A stretch of 64,000 nt of DNA from a virus, in IMG/VR virus record IMGVR_UViG_3300011115_000716, positions 1 to 64,000 of that record, one strand, 5' to 3'. The stretch's first letter is position 1; every line of letters begins with the position of its first letter. Shown here in pieces: positions 51,118 through 60,532 of the stretch. The translations under genes and the position numbers were made by a program. The notes below the pieces were generated by a model that made no database searches, had not been told where the DNA came from, and worked only from the letters and a program-made list of their open reading frames with translations.

Positions 51118-52830
51118 TTGGCTAGATATAATAATTTTAAATATGGTGATGGGACACTATATGGTGAGTTAACTGCGTCAAAATACTCTGCTTCGCCATT
51201 TGTAGCATACTCACAAGATTATCAAAAAGTTGTTTTAACTTGGGGAGCTATTCAAGGGGATGCAGGTAACCCAGTTGTACTTTATCAGCTGGTTCGTAAT
51301 CAATACGCGTATTCTGAAACACAAACTGATGGCGTAATTTTATTTACTGGTTCTTTTAACCCACAATTATTTACTGATACTGTTCAGCTGGCTTCTGGCA
51401 GATTTGCATTTTATACAATATGGGTAAAGCTTCAAGATGATTCTTGGGTGCTTACAGGTGTTACTGAGGTGCTGGTTCCTAGTAAGCATTCCTCAAGAAT
51501 TTATCCTAGATATATTGACGAAACAAACACTGCAATTCCTGCTGATATTTTACTTCAAACAACTCATGAAAGATTTTTAAGCTACATACCTAGGGTGTTT
51601 ACATCAAGTGCTGGTCTTACAGATGATTATGTTGATGAAACGTCTGATTTATCTTTGTTTTTAGAGGGGTTCTCGTTTACAATTGATGAGTTTTTAACTT
51701 ATAGCCAACTTATTCTTCCTGGAGTAAGTGGTAAGTATAGTAATGCGGCAATAGTTAAACTCCAAGGTGACCAACTAGGGGTTCCCGAAGACCCGCAAGG
51801 GTTGACTAAAACTCAAAAAACATTTGTTAGAGATTCTATCTATATTTATTCTCGAAAGGGAACAAAAGTTGGGTTAAATAGATTTATTAAAGCAATAACT
51901 GGGTATATTCCAACAACTACTGTTAGTTCTAATTTAATTCTTTCTATTCAAGATAGTACTTTTTACAAGGGAATTGGTAACTGGAGCATATCAAATGGTA
52001 CCGTTTCTATGAACGCTACTAATACCTCAGATGTCCCTACTCCCGGAGGGACAGCCACTTCAGTTAGTGGTACTAGCGGTACATCAACTCTTACTGTAAC
52101 TAACGTGGGGTTTAATATTGCAGTTGGGCAAACGGTTAAAGGAAATGCAAATATTCCTGCTAACTCGGTTGTTACTGCTACTAGTGCTCCTTCTGGAGTT
52201 GGAATTACCGTAACAATTAATACTACTTTGACTGGTAGTTTGTCTTCTGCTACTGGGATTACATTTGATGATGCAAATGGGTTAGTTATTGACAGCACTT
52301 GGATTTCAACTATTGATGCAACTTCTGGTACTTATCCTAGTATTAGCCTTGGACAAAACTCCCCGGTATTAACAGGAATACCAGTTATTGCGGGGAATAG
52401 TTACTCCTTTAGTTATTGGGTAAAACGTAATAGCACTTCTGGCAGCATTTACGGTCAATCAATTCTTTGGTACAACCAGCATGGTGTTCAAATTTCTGAT
52501 TCTCCTGCACTGGTTGGTCAAACAGTGACAACAAGTTGGGTTAAAAAAACCTATACTAAAACAGCACCTACTGGAGCTGTTTTTGCGGCTATTGGGTTAA
52601 CGTTTACTGGGGGGCCTGTTTACTACCTCGACCGTGTTCAGTTTGCTGTATCTAGTGAGGTAAACTATTCAGAGGCTAGGGCAATTAAAATTAGCGTTGC
52701 CTCAAATACCCAAACTCGTATAGCTAAAATTCCTAGATTAAACTTTGAAATTACTAAGTATTTACCTATAAATACCCCATATATCATAACCTCTGCAAGT
52801 GGGTTTGAAAGTTCTGGGATTTCGTCGTAA
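51118..52830 (+). CDS. Tail protein I-like wedge with CBM-like end
   Basis: 570 residues, TTG start after AAGGAA. Residues 150-260 resemble tail protein I (HERFLSYIPRVFTSSAGLTD, SIYIYSRKGTKVGLNRFIKA). A beta module follows (NVGFNIAVGQTVKGNANIPA), then a carbohydrate-binding-like jelly roll (GNSYSFSYWVKRNSTSGSIY; GGPVYYLDRVQF). It would link baseplate wedge to a receptor. Confidence 0.7.
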   Translation: MARYNNFKYGDGTLYGELTASKYSASPFVAYSQDYQKVVLTWGAIQGDAGNPVVLYQLVRNQYAYSETQTDGVILFTGSFNPQLFTDTVQLASGRFAFYTIWVKLQDDSWVLTGVTEVLVPSKHSSRIYPRYIDETNTAIPADILLQTTHERFLSYIPRVFTSSAGLTDDYVDETSDLSLFLEGFSFTIDEFLTYSQLILPGVSGKYSNAAIVKLQGDQLGVPEDPQGLTKTQKTFVRDSIYIYSRKGTKVGLNRFIKAITGYIPTTTVSSNLILSIQDSTFYKGIGNWSISNGTVSMNATNTSDVPTPGGTATSVSGTSGTSTLTVTNVGFNIAVGQTVKGNANIPANSVVTATSAPSGVGITVTINTTLTGSLSSATGITFDDANGLVIDSTWISTIDATSGTYPSISLGQNSPVLTGIPVIAGNSYSFSYWVKRNSTSGSIYGQSILWYNQHGVQISDSPALVGQTVTTSWVKKTYTKTAPTGAVFAAIGLTFTGGPVYYLDRVQFAVSSEVNYSEARAIKISVASNTQTRIAKIPRLNFEITKYLPINTPYIITSASGFESSGISS

Positions 52831-52839
52831 GATATCTAT

Positions 52840-53097
52840 ATGGATATTTTTTATATAACTTTAGTAACTGGAATGGCTACGGGATTTACTCTCGAGCTTC
52901 TGTCAACAGTATTTAGCAAAGCCTCGATTAAGCTTCTTAGGCTAGTATTTGTTCTCCCCGTCTCCTTCACCGCCGCTTATTTTTTGGGCGTAACTTCGCC
53001 TGTTTTGTGGGTTGTAGGGGTGGCCGCTAGTTTCTTTACATTGTTTGTGTTGCGCTGGTTGGATAAACCTGTTACGATTCAAAATATTCGGCGTTAA
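52840..53097 (+). CDS. Small membrane protein, three helices
   Basis: 85 residues. Hydrophobic stretches at about 4-20, 31-50 and 54-70, with a basic end. Last gene of the tail block, first before replication. Function unknown; holin-like size. Confidence 0.6.
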   Translation: MDIFYITLVTGMATGFTLELLSTVFSKASIKLLRLVFVLPVSFTAAYFLGVTSPVLWVVGVAASFFTLFVLRWLDKPVTIQNIRR

Positions 53098-53108
53098 GAA
53101 AGGTTCAC

Positions 53109-54050
53109 ATGGATGAGTTATTCCTATTATCGTTAACTCCATCCGAACTTCGTACTTATCTAGCGTTGCGTCATCTATCGAATGAATCTGGCCTGGTCAA
53201 GGCAACTATGGTTGAACTTGGCGAGGTAACTGGGTATTCCCGGGAGAGTATTCGTTTAGCTGTTCGCGAGCTTGAAAGTAAGGGTTTGGTTGAGACTCAT
53301 AGGACTAAACGTAACCTAGGTAGGCTGTATAAAAATGAGTATCAACTATTGCAAGTTGACTTGGCATCAACAGCTGTCTATACTGATAGAAGTAGTCAGC
53401 AGACTACTATAACTACTAAAGCAATAAATACTTCGTATTTATTGGGGGCTAACGCCCCAAGAGAGGCAAAGATGAAAAAGGAGATTGTTTTGAACAAATG
53501 GAGTCCAGACGCGGATGACAACATCGCTGGTGTTGGTAGATTTGATAATGAGATTGCTATTGCTCGTGAGGGTACAAAGGTAAGCAAACGTGACCCAAAG
53601 ACTAGGTACTTGCGCTCAGAGTCTGAATGGACTGCGTCAGATGTTGCTTCAGAGTTCTCGTCTCGGGTTTACGCTAGAGTTCGGGGTATCCCAGGGCTAG
53701 TAAACACCGCAAACGTTCGTGGAGCTCTATCAAAATGGCGTAAACAGCACGGGATAACCGCCGACATTGAGCTAGAGATTATGGCCATGTATTTTGCTGA
53801 TGACCGCTTTTTGGTTAACGCTAGAAAGAACCCAAAGTTTATTGTCGGTGGTTTTTTAAGGATGTTCACAACTCATTTAGACAAGGCCCTAGAGAACCTA
53901 GGATTACCACCAATTCCGGTTGAGGAGCCTCTTGTTGCGGATTCTGAGCGTAAGGTATATGTTTATGCTTCAGACGGTAAAGCGTTTGACAATTCGCTTC
54001 CAGGCCGTAAAGCTAGGGACCGTTACGAACTATCTATGAAGGGAAAATAA
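53109..54050 (+). CDS. Replication initiator-like wHTH protein
   Basis: 313 residues. N-terminal winged helix (SPSELRTYLALRHLSNESGL, then VTGYSRESIRLAVRELESKG) is typical of phage replication or helicase-loading proteins (DnaD or protein O-like). C-terminal helical domain (SEWTASDVASEFSSRVYARV, RGALSKWRKQHGI). Adjacent to the DnaC-like ATPase, so it probably recruits the loader to the origin. Confidence 0.7.
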   Translation: MDELFLLSLTPSELRTYLALRHLSNESGLVKATMVELGEVTGYSRESIRLAVRELESKGLVETHRTKRNLGRLYKNEYQLLQVDLASTAVYTDRSSQQTTITTKAINTSYLLGANAPREAKMKKEIVLNKWSPDADDNIAGVGRFDNEIAIAREGTKVSKRDPKTRYLRSESEWTASDVASEFSSRVYARVRGIPGLVNTANVRGALSKWRKQHGITADIELEIMAMYFADDRFLVNARKNPKFIVGGFLRMFTTHLDKALENLGLPPIPVEEPLVADSERKVYVYASDGKAFDNSLPGRKARDRYELSMKGK

Positions 54051-54776
54051 ATGGCATACAACATCGCAGAACTCAGCCCCCTAAAAAGGAACTGGTTATA
54101 TCGTAATTCAAATATTCCTCACCGTTTCTTAGGTTTGGAACCATCAGACATTGAAAAAGACAAGGGTGCTTTTCCAGAAGAGATTACTGACTGGGTTGAG
54201 TCCGCTCTTCGTGGTGAAGTAATCAAAGCTATTGGCGGCCTAGGAGTAACTGGCGTTGGACTTCTGTTTGATGGTAGTCCAGGTCTTGGTAAGACAACTC
54301 ACGCTGTGACAGCAATTATGGAGTTTGTTCGTAATTTACCAGAGAGCGATGAAGAGATGCGCAAGATTCTCGGAGCCTCAGCCGCTGACTTTGGTCAGGC
54401 TATGCGTCCTGTGTATTACCTGACTTTTCCTGATTTCTTGTCAAAGAAGAAAGCTACGTTTGATGCCAAAGGCGACGAGCGGGAGCTCTTAATTGCCGAG
54501 ATGGAGGGATTCCACGGACGCTCCAAGATGGACCACCTAAACGTTCGTGTCTTAGTTCTAGATGACCTAGGAAAAGAATATGGTTCCAAGTACGACGACT
54601 CATCATTTGACGAAGTACTGCGTTCCCGCTACGATAAAGCTCTACCAACAATCATTACCACTAACCGTGACCGTGAAGATTGGGAAAAAGTATATGGCAA
54701 AGCTATGGGAAGTTTTGCTTTTGAGGCGTTCCACCTGGTTCGTCTTGTAGGAAAAGACCTTAGGAAAGAGGGTTAA
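54051..54776 (+). CDS. DnaC-like helicase loader ATPase
   Basis: 241 residues. Walker A GSPGLGKTT (about 79-87) and Walker B VLVLDDLGKEY, then TIITTNRD. Typical DnaC/IstB-type AAA+. Should load the DnaB-like helicase encoded three genes on. Confidence 0.88.
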   Translation: MAYNIAELSPLKRNWLYRNSNIPHRFLGLEPSDIEKDKGAFPEEITDWVESALRGEVIKAIGGLGVTGVGLLFDGSPGLGKTTHAVTAIMEFVRNLPESDEEMRKILGASAADFGQAMRPVYYLTFPDFLSKKKATFDAKGDERELLIAEMEGFHGRSKMDHLNVRVLVLDDLGKEYGSKYDDSSFDEVLRSRYDKALPTIITTNRDREDWEKVYGKAMGSFAFEAFHLVRLVGKDLRKEG

Positions 54777-54778
54777 AA

Positions 54779-55090
54779 ATGGAAGACAATCGTAGAACAA
54801 TTCAAATATTTATTTCTAATAAACTAAATACTAAAAATGAACTTGAGGTAAGTGAAGTTTCAATGAATGCAGAAAGCACTGGTAGCATACAGTGCACCTG
54901 CAAGGACTATAAAAAATTAGAAATATGCAAACACGCCAACTATGTAATAAAAAAAATAGAAGATAATGAAGGAAGTTTTGGATTATTAATTCCAGAAAAT
55001 GTTCCGGACGAGGTAGCATTTCTTGCGTTTAATGATGCCGATTCTTCTCGTAATTTTATTCTTAATTATGGAAAAATAGAGGTGATGTAA
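54779..55090 (+). CDS. SWIM zinc-finger protein
   Basis: 103 residues. C39-x-C41 and C50-x-H52 (CTCKDYKKLEICKH) form the SWIM motif, known in recombination and chromatin proteins. It may bind DNA or partner proteins. In the replication run. Confidence 0.82.
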   Translation: MEDNRRTIQIFISNKLNTKNELEVSEVSMNAESTGSIQCTCKDYKKLEICKHANYVIKKIEDNEGSFGLLIPENVPDEVAFLAFNDADSSRNFILNYGKIEVM

Positions 55091-55506
55091 TGCGCGGAGG
55101 CGACATATCTAATGACACGCCTCCTCGTATTATTGTAGTAATAGATGTGGTCTGTGAATCAATAATAAAAGAAGAACGCAAGTTTATTCGTGGCACACAG
55201 TTTCGCACCTACTCAAAATTAAATAATCTAGCTCTATCTGAACTATGGAGAATTTCTGACCGGTATGGATTATCGGTAGAACTTGCAGCTTTTGAAAATG
55301 AGCTTTGGACTCAAGAAACTCTTGACGCATTTATTGATAAGCTCGAACGTCGTGGTGGAAACCCATTTAACTACGCTGAGCTTTACATAAACATCGAGGA
55401 CTTTATTGGGGACCTACCTTATCGCAATAATTTAAAAGGTGTGATAGATTTACAAAGTCGTGTTGCAAGATACGGCTCATGGGGTATCGAACTAAACAAC
55501 TTATAA
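55090..55506 (+). CDS. Hypothetical replication-region protein
   Basis: 138 residues, mixed alpha/beta (RIIVVIDVVCESIIKEERKF; ELYINIEDFIGDLPYRNNLK). No family. Position suggests replication or nucleotide role. TAATG overlap start. Confidence 0.65.
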   Translation: MRGGDISNDTPPRIIVVIDVVCESIIKEERKFIRGTQFRTYSKLNNLALSELWRISDRYGLSVELAAFENELWTQETLDAFIDKLERRGGNPFNYAELYINIEDFIGDLPYRNNLKGVIDLQSRVARYGSWGIELNNL

Positions 55507-55517
55507 GGGAGCAATAA

Positions 55518-56768
55518 ATGGCACACGATAACGAATACAGGCTTGTAAGCAAGGTAATTGCAGAACGCCACATCATTCCAGTACTAGAACACGGAATCAA
55601 AGATGACTGGATTATTGACGATGACTTGCGTCGTATATGGAAATTTGTACGTGAGCACTATGCAAATTACCGTGAGGTACCGACTGTAGTTGCTGTAAAA
55701 GACAACTTCCCAAACTTTCAAATTCTTAAAGTCGAAGACACGATGGATTATCTTATTGATAAGATGGTCGAGTTTCGTCGTAACTCTATAACTCGTCAAG
55801 GTGTCACCGAGGTTGTCCAAAAGATGACTATGAATGACCATGACGCTGCTCTTATGGAGATGGGTAAAGTAATTACCCTTGTTAATGACCAAGGAGTTAT
55901 TGGTACTACACATATTGACTTGACTCGTGACCCAGACAAACGCTGGGAAGAATACGAAAACATTCAAAACTCTGTTCTCCTTGGAGTCCCTACAGGATTT
56001 GAGAAAATTGATGAGGCAACTGCAGGGCTCCAAGGCGGACAGTTAATTACTGTGATTGCTCCACCAAAGACAGGTAAGTCACAAATTGCTCTACAGATGG
56101 CAGTGAACGTGCACAAGTCCGGAATGGTTCCTATGTTCCAGTCGTTTGAGATGAACAACCACGAGCAGTCACAGCGCCATGACTCTATGAGGGCTCACAT
56201 TAGCAATGCCCGTCTTCGCCGTGGAAAGCTTAACCCATCAGAAGAAGCTCGCTATAAAAAGATGCTGTCTTATATGGACCAAGCTCACCCATTCCATCTG
56301 GTCGATGCGGTTAACGGTTTAACTATTGATTCTTTACTAGCTAAGGCCGAGCAACTAAACCCAGACATTCTATTCGTAGATGGTGTGTATCTGATGCTCG
56401 ACCAGGTTACTGGCGAGGCTAATACTCCGCAGGCTTTGACAAATATTACTCGTGGCTTGAAGCGTGTAGCACAGCGTCTCAATATCCCTATTGTTATTAC
56501 AACACAAACACTATTGTGGAAGATGAAGGGCGGAAAGGTTTCTGCTGACTCCATTGGTTACTCGTCATCCTTCTTCCAAGACTCTGATGTCATCCTTGGT
56601 TTAGAACCAGTTGAGAATGATGACATGGTTCGTTTACTAAAGGTTGTTCAGGCCCGTAACTGTCCCCCATCAGAGACAAGTATTACTTGGAACTGGGATA
56701 CGGGGTGTTTCCATGATGAAACAGCTCAGGCAACCTGTAAGTTCTGTACTCCTTGGAGTTTGCCATAA
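55518..56768 (+). CDS. dnaB: DnaB-like replicative helicase
   Basis: 416 residues. N-terminal helical domain 1-150, then RecA core: Walker A APPKTGKSQ at about 181-189, SFEMNN, then ILFVDG (D288), and a late QDSDVILGLE. Family SF4. Would unwind the fork. It shares one base with the primase gene. Confidence 0.9.
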   Translation: MAHDNEYRLVSKVIAERHIIPVLEHGIKDDWIIDDDLRRIWKFVREHYANYREVPTVVAVKDNFPNFQILKVEDTMDYLIDKMVEFRRNSITRQGVTEVVQKMTMNDHDAALMEMGKVITLVNDQGVIGTTHIDLTRDPDKRWEEYENIQNSVLLGVPTGFEKIDEATAGLQGGQLITVIAPPKTGKSQIALQMAVNVHKSGMVPMFQSFEMNNHEQSQRHDSMRAHISNARLRRGKLNPSEEARYKKMLSYMDQAHPFHLVDAVNGLTIDSLLAKAEQLNPDILFVDGVYLMLDQVTGEANTPQALTNITRGLKRVAQRLNIPIVITTQTLLWKMKGGKVSADSIGYSSSFFQDSDVILGLEPVENDDMVRLLKVVQARNCPPSETSITWNWDTGCFHDETAQATCKFCTPWSLP

Positions 56769-57745
56769 TGTATGACATTCCTTTAGCTTTAACTGCGCTA
56801 GGAGTAGACTTTACTGACCACGGTCATGAAGCGTTAGCTTTATGCCCTACTCACTATGAGCGCACAGGTAAAGAAGATAACAACCCATCTTGGTGGATTA
56901 ATCTTGAGACCGGACTACATACTTGTTTCTCCTGCGGATATAAGGGAAATCTTTTACAATTAATATGTGACATTAAAGGGTTCTACTTTAATGACAAGTA
57001 CGACTACCGTGCCGCTGAATCTTGGCTAGCAAACGCCGCAGAAATCTCTATAGAAGACCTGCAGGCTGCTTTGATGGCTATGCCATCTTATATAAATGAG
57101 TACGCTAAACCCTTGGAGATGTCTGAGGCTCGTCTAGCAGTGTTTGTTGCCCCTCCGCAAAAGGCTCTAGATTCTCGCAGTATTACCGCTGAAGATGCAG
57201 CTGAGTACGGTGTTCTATGGGACACTAAGTCACAGACATGGATTCTACCTTTACGTGAACCAACCTCAAAGAAATTAATGGGATGGCAAGAAAAAGGAAC
57301 AGTAGACCGTACATTTAAAAATCGCCCAGCAGGGTTACAAAAATCCAGGACATTATTTGGAGTTAGGAATCAAAACGAAGATGTGGTTGTTGTTGTTGAA
57401 TCTCCTCTTGATTGCCTCCGCCTATCCGCTGCTGGTATTTGTGGAGCGGTTGCTATCTGCGGCTCATCCCCGTCAGAAGAACAAGTCAAACTCCTCCGCT
57501 CCTCAGGAAAAATCATCGCTGCCTTTGACAACGACAAAGCCGGTCAAAAAGCCTCAAAAGTCCTCTTAGAATTTGGTATTAAATACAGTTTAAATTTGCA
57601 CTTTTTCAACTATGGTAGTAGTAGAGTCAAAGACCCTGGCGATATGACTGATGAAGAATTGCGCTGGGGTGTGGAAAACGCCATATCAGCACTTTTTGGA
57701 GAATCAGCCTATGTTCAAGGGAACGCTCAAGCCGTATCAAGTTGA
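56768..57745 (+). CDS. DnaG-like primase
   Basis: 325 residues from ATG at 56768 (GGAG nine bases upstream; TAATG overlap). N-terminal zinc site C26, H29, C53, C56; Toprim motifs VVVVVESPLD (E211) and AAFDNDKAG (D254, D256). Makes RNA primers. Its end is overlapped by the next gene by 35 bp. Confidence 0.88.
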   Translation: MYDIPLALTALGVDFTDHGHEALALCPTHYERTGKEDNNPSWWINLETGLHTCFSCGYKGNLLQLICDIKGFYFNDKYDYRAAESWLANAAEISIEDLQAALMAMPSYINEYAKPLEMSEARLAVFVAPPQKALDSRSITAEDAAEYGVLWDTKSQTWILPLREPTSKKLMGWQEKGTVDRTFKNRPAGLQKSRTLFGVRNQNEDVVVVVESPLDCLRLSAAGICGAVAICGSSPSEEQVKLLRSSGKIIAAFDNDKAGQKASKVLLEFGIKYSLNLHFFNYGSSRVKDPGDMTDEELRWGVENAISALFGESAYVQGNAQAVSS

Positions 57746-59279
57746 GGCAGTAGCCAAGATGGTCGAACAAAGATGCATCTTAGTAGCCTATGAAATGGGT
57801 CTTGGTAAAACACCAATGACCATTGCAGCCATCGAAGAGCTTCGAGGCAAAGGCAGAATGACTAGAACTGTACTAGTTCTATGTTTAGCATCTTTAAAAT
57901 ATCAATGGGAAAAAGAAATTCTTAAATTTAGTGACTCTTCAGTTATTGTTATAGACGGAACTCCTAAACAACGAAAAGAACAGTATGGCCAAATAGTCAA
58001 TAATGATTATGTGGTTATGAATTATGAACAAGTTTTAAATGATTGGGACATTATTAAAACTTTTGATTTTGATGCCGTAGTGTGCGATGAGGCAACGGCT
58101 ATAAAAGGATTTAGAGCCAAGAGAGCTAAGAAAGTTAAAGATTTATCCAAGAACATCCCGGTAAGATTTGCCCTAACAGGAACACCAATTGAAAATGGTA
58201 AGCCAGAGGAGATATTCTCTATCATGCAATTTGTTGACCCAAAAGTTCTTGGCAGGTTTGACATCTTTGATAAAACATTTATCGTTAGGAACTATTTCGG
58301 TGGAGTTCAAAGATACCGTAATCTCCCCACTCTTCACTCCGCTTTAATGAAGCATACAGTCAGAAAATCTCAAAAAGATGATGATGTTAAACCGTATCTA
58401 CCTGACGCAGTTTACAGAGAGCCACTACTAGTTAAGTTAGATAGCAGTGCTCAAAAAGTTTATAACTATATAGCTACTGATTTGTTAAACCTATTGACCG
58501 AAGCTAAAGAGTTATTTGGTTCTAATTTTAATTTGGCAGCTCATTACGGCCAAGCATTTGACCCCGGTGACCCAATGAATGAGATGCGGGGGCAAATTAT
58601 GTCTAGAATTTCAGCCCTACGAATGCTTTGTTCTAACCCATTCCTGCTTCACAGCAGTGCTGCAAACTTTGAAAAGCAAACAGGTAAAGGCAGTTCTTAT
58701 ATACATTCTCTTCTAGAAATCTTAGATGGGGTCTCTAAAACACCTAAACTAGACTCAGCTATTAGTTATATAAAAGAACACCTCGATATTGACTCTTCCT
58801 ACAAAGCCGTGGTATTCTCTTCTTACCTGGAATCAGTTGACCGAATAGTTGAGCAGCTTTCCCAATCAGGAATAACTGCAGTAAAATACACAGGAGAGAT
58901 GAATGCCAAACAAAAAGAAGAAGCCAAAGTCAGCTTCCAGACTAGAGCTGGAATTCGCGTTCTGGTTAGTAGTGATGCTGGTGGGTACGGCGTGGATTTA
59001 CCTCAAGCTAATCTCCTTGTAAACTATGACCAGCCATGGAGCTCTGGACTTGCGGTACAACGTAATGGTAGAATAAACCGTACATCCAGCGACTGGACAA
59101 CAATTACAATTCAAGATATATTAGTAAAAGATTCAATTGAGCAACGTCAGTATGATATGCTCAAGCAAAAGGGCAACGTTGCAGGAGCAATTCTAGATGG
59201 GGCTAACATAAACTCTAAGGGTGGAGTTGACTTAACAGTAGGAAGCCTTATAGAGTTTATAACAAATAAGATAATCTAA
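57711..59279 (+). CDS. SNF2-family helicase
   Basis: 522 residues from ATG at 57711 (GGAG nine bases away), overlapping the primase end. Walker A YEMGLGKTP, DEAT box at 126-129 (VVCDEATAIKG), TGTPIEN and a late NGRINR (motif VI). Likely translocates on DNA, to clear proteins or aid replication/recombination. Confidence 0.87.
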   Translation: MFKGTLKPYQVEAVAKMVEQRCILVAYEMGLGKTPMTIAAIEELRGKGRMTRTVLVLCLASLKYQWEKEILKFSDSSVIVIDGTPKQRKEQYGQIVNNDYVVMNYEQVLNDWDIIKTFDFDAVVCDEATAIKGFRAKRAKKVKDLSKNIPVRFALTGTPIENGKPEEIFSIMQFVDPKVLGRFDIFDKTFIVRNYFGGVQRYRNLPTLHSALMKHTVRKSQKDDDVKPYLPDAVYREPLLVKLDSSAQKVYNYIATDLLNLLTEAKELFGSNFNLAAHYGQAFDPGDPMNEMRGQIMSRISALRMLCSNPFLLHSSAANFEKQTGKGSSYIHSLLEILDGVSKTPKLDSAISYIKEHLDIDSSYKAVVFSSYLESVDRIVEQLSQSGITAVKYTGEMNAKQKEEAKVSFQTRAGIRVLVSSDAGGYGVDLPQANLLVNYDQPWSSGLAVQRNGRINRTSSDWTTITIQDILVKDSIEQRQYDMLKQKGNVAGAILDGANINSKGGVDLTVGSLIEFITNKII

Positions 59280-59288
59280 GGAAGTTAA

Positions 59289-59543
59289 ATGGAGCACTCA
59301 AAAGAAGATTTAATTAAAATTGTTCTAAACATCATACATGAAGAAACCAACTACCCAGAGTCTAGAATAGGATTAAAACAGTCTTTAGCTGATGATTTAG
59401 ATATAGACTCTATCTCAGTAATGACCATCTTGATAAACACCCAGGAACAGACTAAGATAGAAATACCTGATGAGGACTGGGCGTCCTTGACAACTGTAGA
59501 ACTTTTAGTAAACTATTTACTAGAAAAACAAAAAGGAGAATAA
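59289..59543 (+). CDS. Acyl carrier protein
   Basis: 84 residues. LADDLDIDSISVMTILI carries the phosphopantetheine Ser (about S41) in the D-S-I/L motif, in an all-helical 80-residue fold typical of ACP. Acidic. In cells ACP carries acyl chains on a 4'-phosphopantetheine arm. No fatty acid or polyketide enzyme is visible, so it would rely on host holo-ACP synthase and partners. Has its own ribosome site (AAGGAAG) inside the replication run. Confidence 0.85.
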   Translation: MEHSKEDLIKIVLNIIHEETNYPESRIGLKQSLADDLDIDSISVMTILINTQEQTKIEIPDEDWASLTTVELLVNYLLEKQKGE

Positions 59544-59544
59544 A

Positions 59545-59985
59545 ATGGCTAATTTAATTCCAGAAGAACCGCGCGAATTTGCAGACCCAGAGGATTTTAA
59601 AACCCAGGTTGCTGAGTATATCCGTCTAAAAGCAAGTATGAAGTTAATGGAAACTCGTACCAAAGAGTTGAACAAACTTATCTCTCAGAAGATTGATGAG
59701 CAGGGTTACGAAGATAATGACGGAAACTGGCTTATTGACCTAGAAACCCCAATTGATGGAATTTCTCGTTTAGAGAAAATGCGTAAGTCTTCTCGTAAGC
59801 TAGACGAAGATGTTGCAGAAACAATCATCGTTGCAGCTGGTATTGAAGAAGAAGTTTACGAAATGGTAAAAACCTTAAGTGAAGAAAAGCTTATGGCTGC
59901 TTACTATGACGGTAAGCTTACCGAAGAACAACTTGACACTATGTTCCCTGTTGCAATATCATGGGCACTCTGGACAAGAAAGTAA
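59545..59985 (+). CDS. Hypothetical protein in replication run
   Basis: 146 residues. N-terminal coiled coil, then a compact domain (KLDEDVAETIIVAAGIEEEV, DTMFPVAISWALW). No enzyme motif. Two bases after the ACP stop, so co-translated. Confidence 0.68.
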   Translation: MANLIPEEPREFADPEDFKTQVAEYIRLKASMKLMETRTKELNKLISQKIDEQGYEDNDGNWLIDLETPIDGISRLEKMRKSSRKLDEDVAETIIVAAGIEEEVYEMVKTLSEEKLMAAYYDGKLTEEQLDTMFPVAISWALWTRK

Positions 59986-59994
59986 GATTTAAAT

Positions 59995-60480
59995 ATGCCA
60001 GGAATGCGTAGCGAAAAAGATATCCTCGAAGCTTTCGAGGGTCTTGACCGCGCACCTGGCTCAAAGAAATTACGCAAACCGACCACCGCAGTTGCTGAAA
60101 AGCGCCGTAAGAAAATTATGGGTGAATCGAATGGCTGGGATGCAAATCCCCTCCTTCGCAGCATAAAAGGTGTGGAGACAGAACTGTTTACAATCAGCGC
60201 TCTAGCAGATGCTTTAGAGAAGAAGATTGTTACTATTCGTCTATGGGAGAAAAAGGGATACATCCCTGCTGCTCCCTACCGCTTGCGTTCTAAGAGTCTT
60301 AATGGTAAAAAGGTATTAGGTAATCGTGTTTACACAAGAAGCCTAATCGAGATTACCATTGAGGAGTTCACAAGGCGTGGACTTCTTGGTTCTGCTCGTG
60401 TAGAATGGAACCAACATCACGACTTAACAGAGGTTATTATTAATCGCTGGAAAGACGCGGTGGAAAACCGAGAGTCGTAA
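59995..60480 (+). CDS. MerR/excisionase-like HTH protein
   Basis: 161 residues. A winged helix near 60-100 (TISALADALEKKIVTIRLWE, then KKGYIPAAPYRLRS) matches the MerR/Xis DNA-binding fold. Basic N-terminal leader. Could regulate or position DNA, perhaps in recombination. Confidence 0.72.
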   Translation: MPGMRSEKDILEAFEGLDRAPGSKKLRKPTTAVAEKRRKKIMGESNGWDANPLLRSIKGVETELFTISALADALEKKIVTIRLWEKKGYIPAAPYRLRSKSLNGKKVLGNRVYTRSLIEITIEEFTRRGLLGSARVEWNQHHDLTEVIINRWKDAVENRES

Positions 60481-60532
60481 GACCTCCGACAAAATGAGAG
60501 CCGCAAGGCCTCCGACCGAAAGAAGATACACT

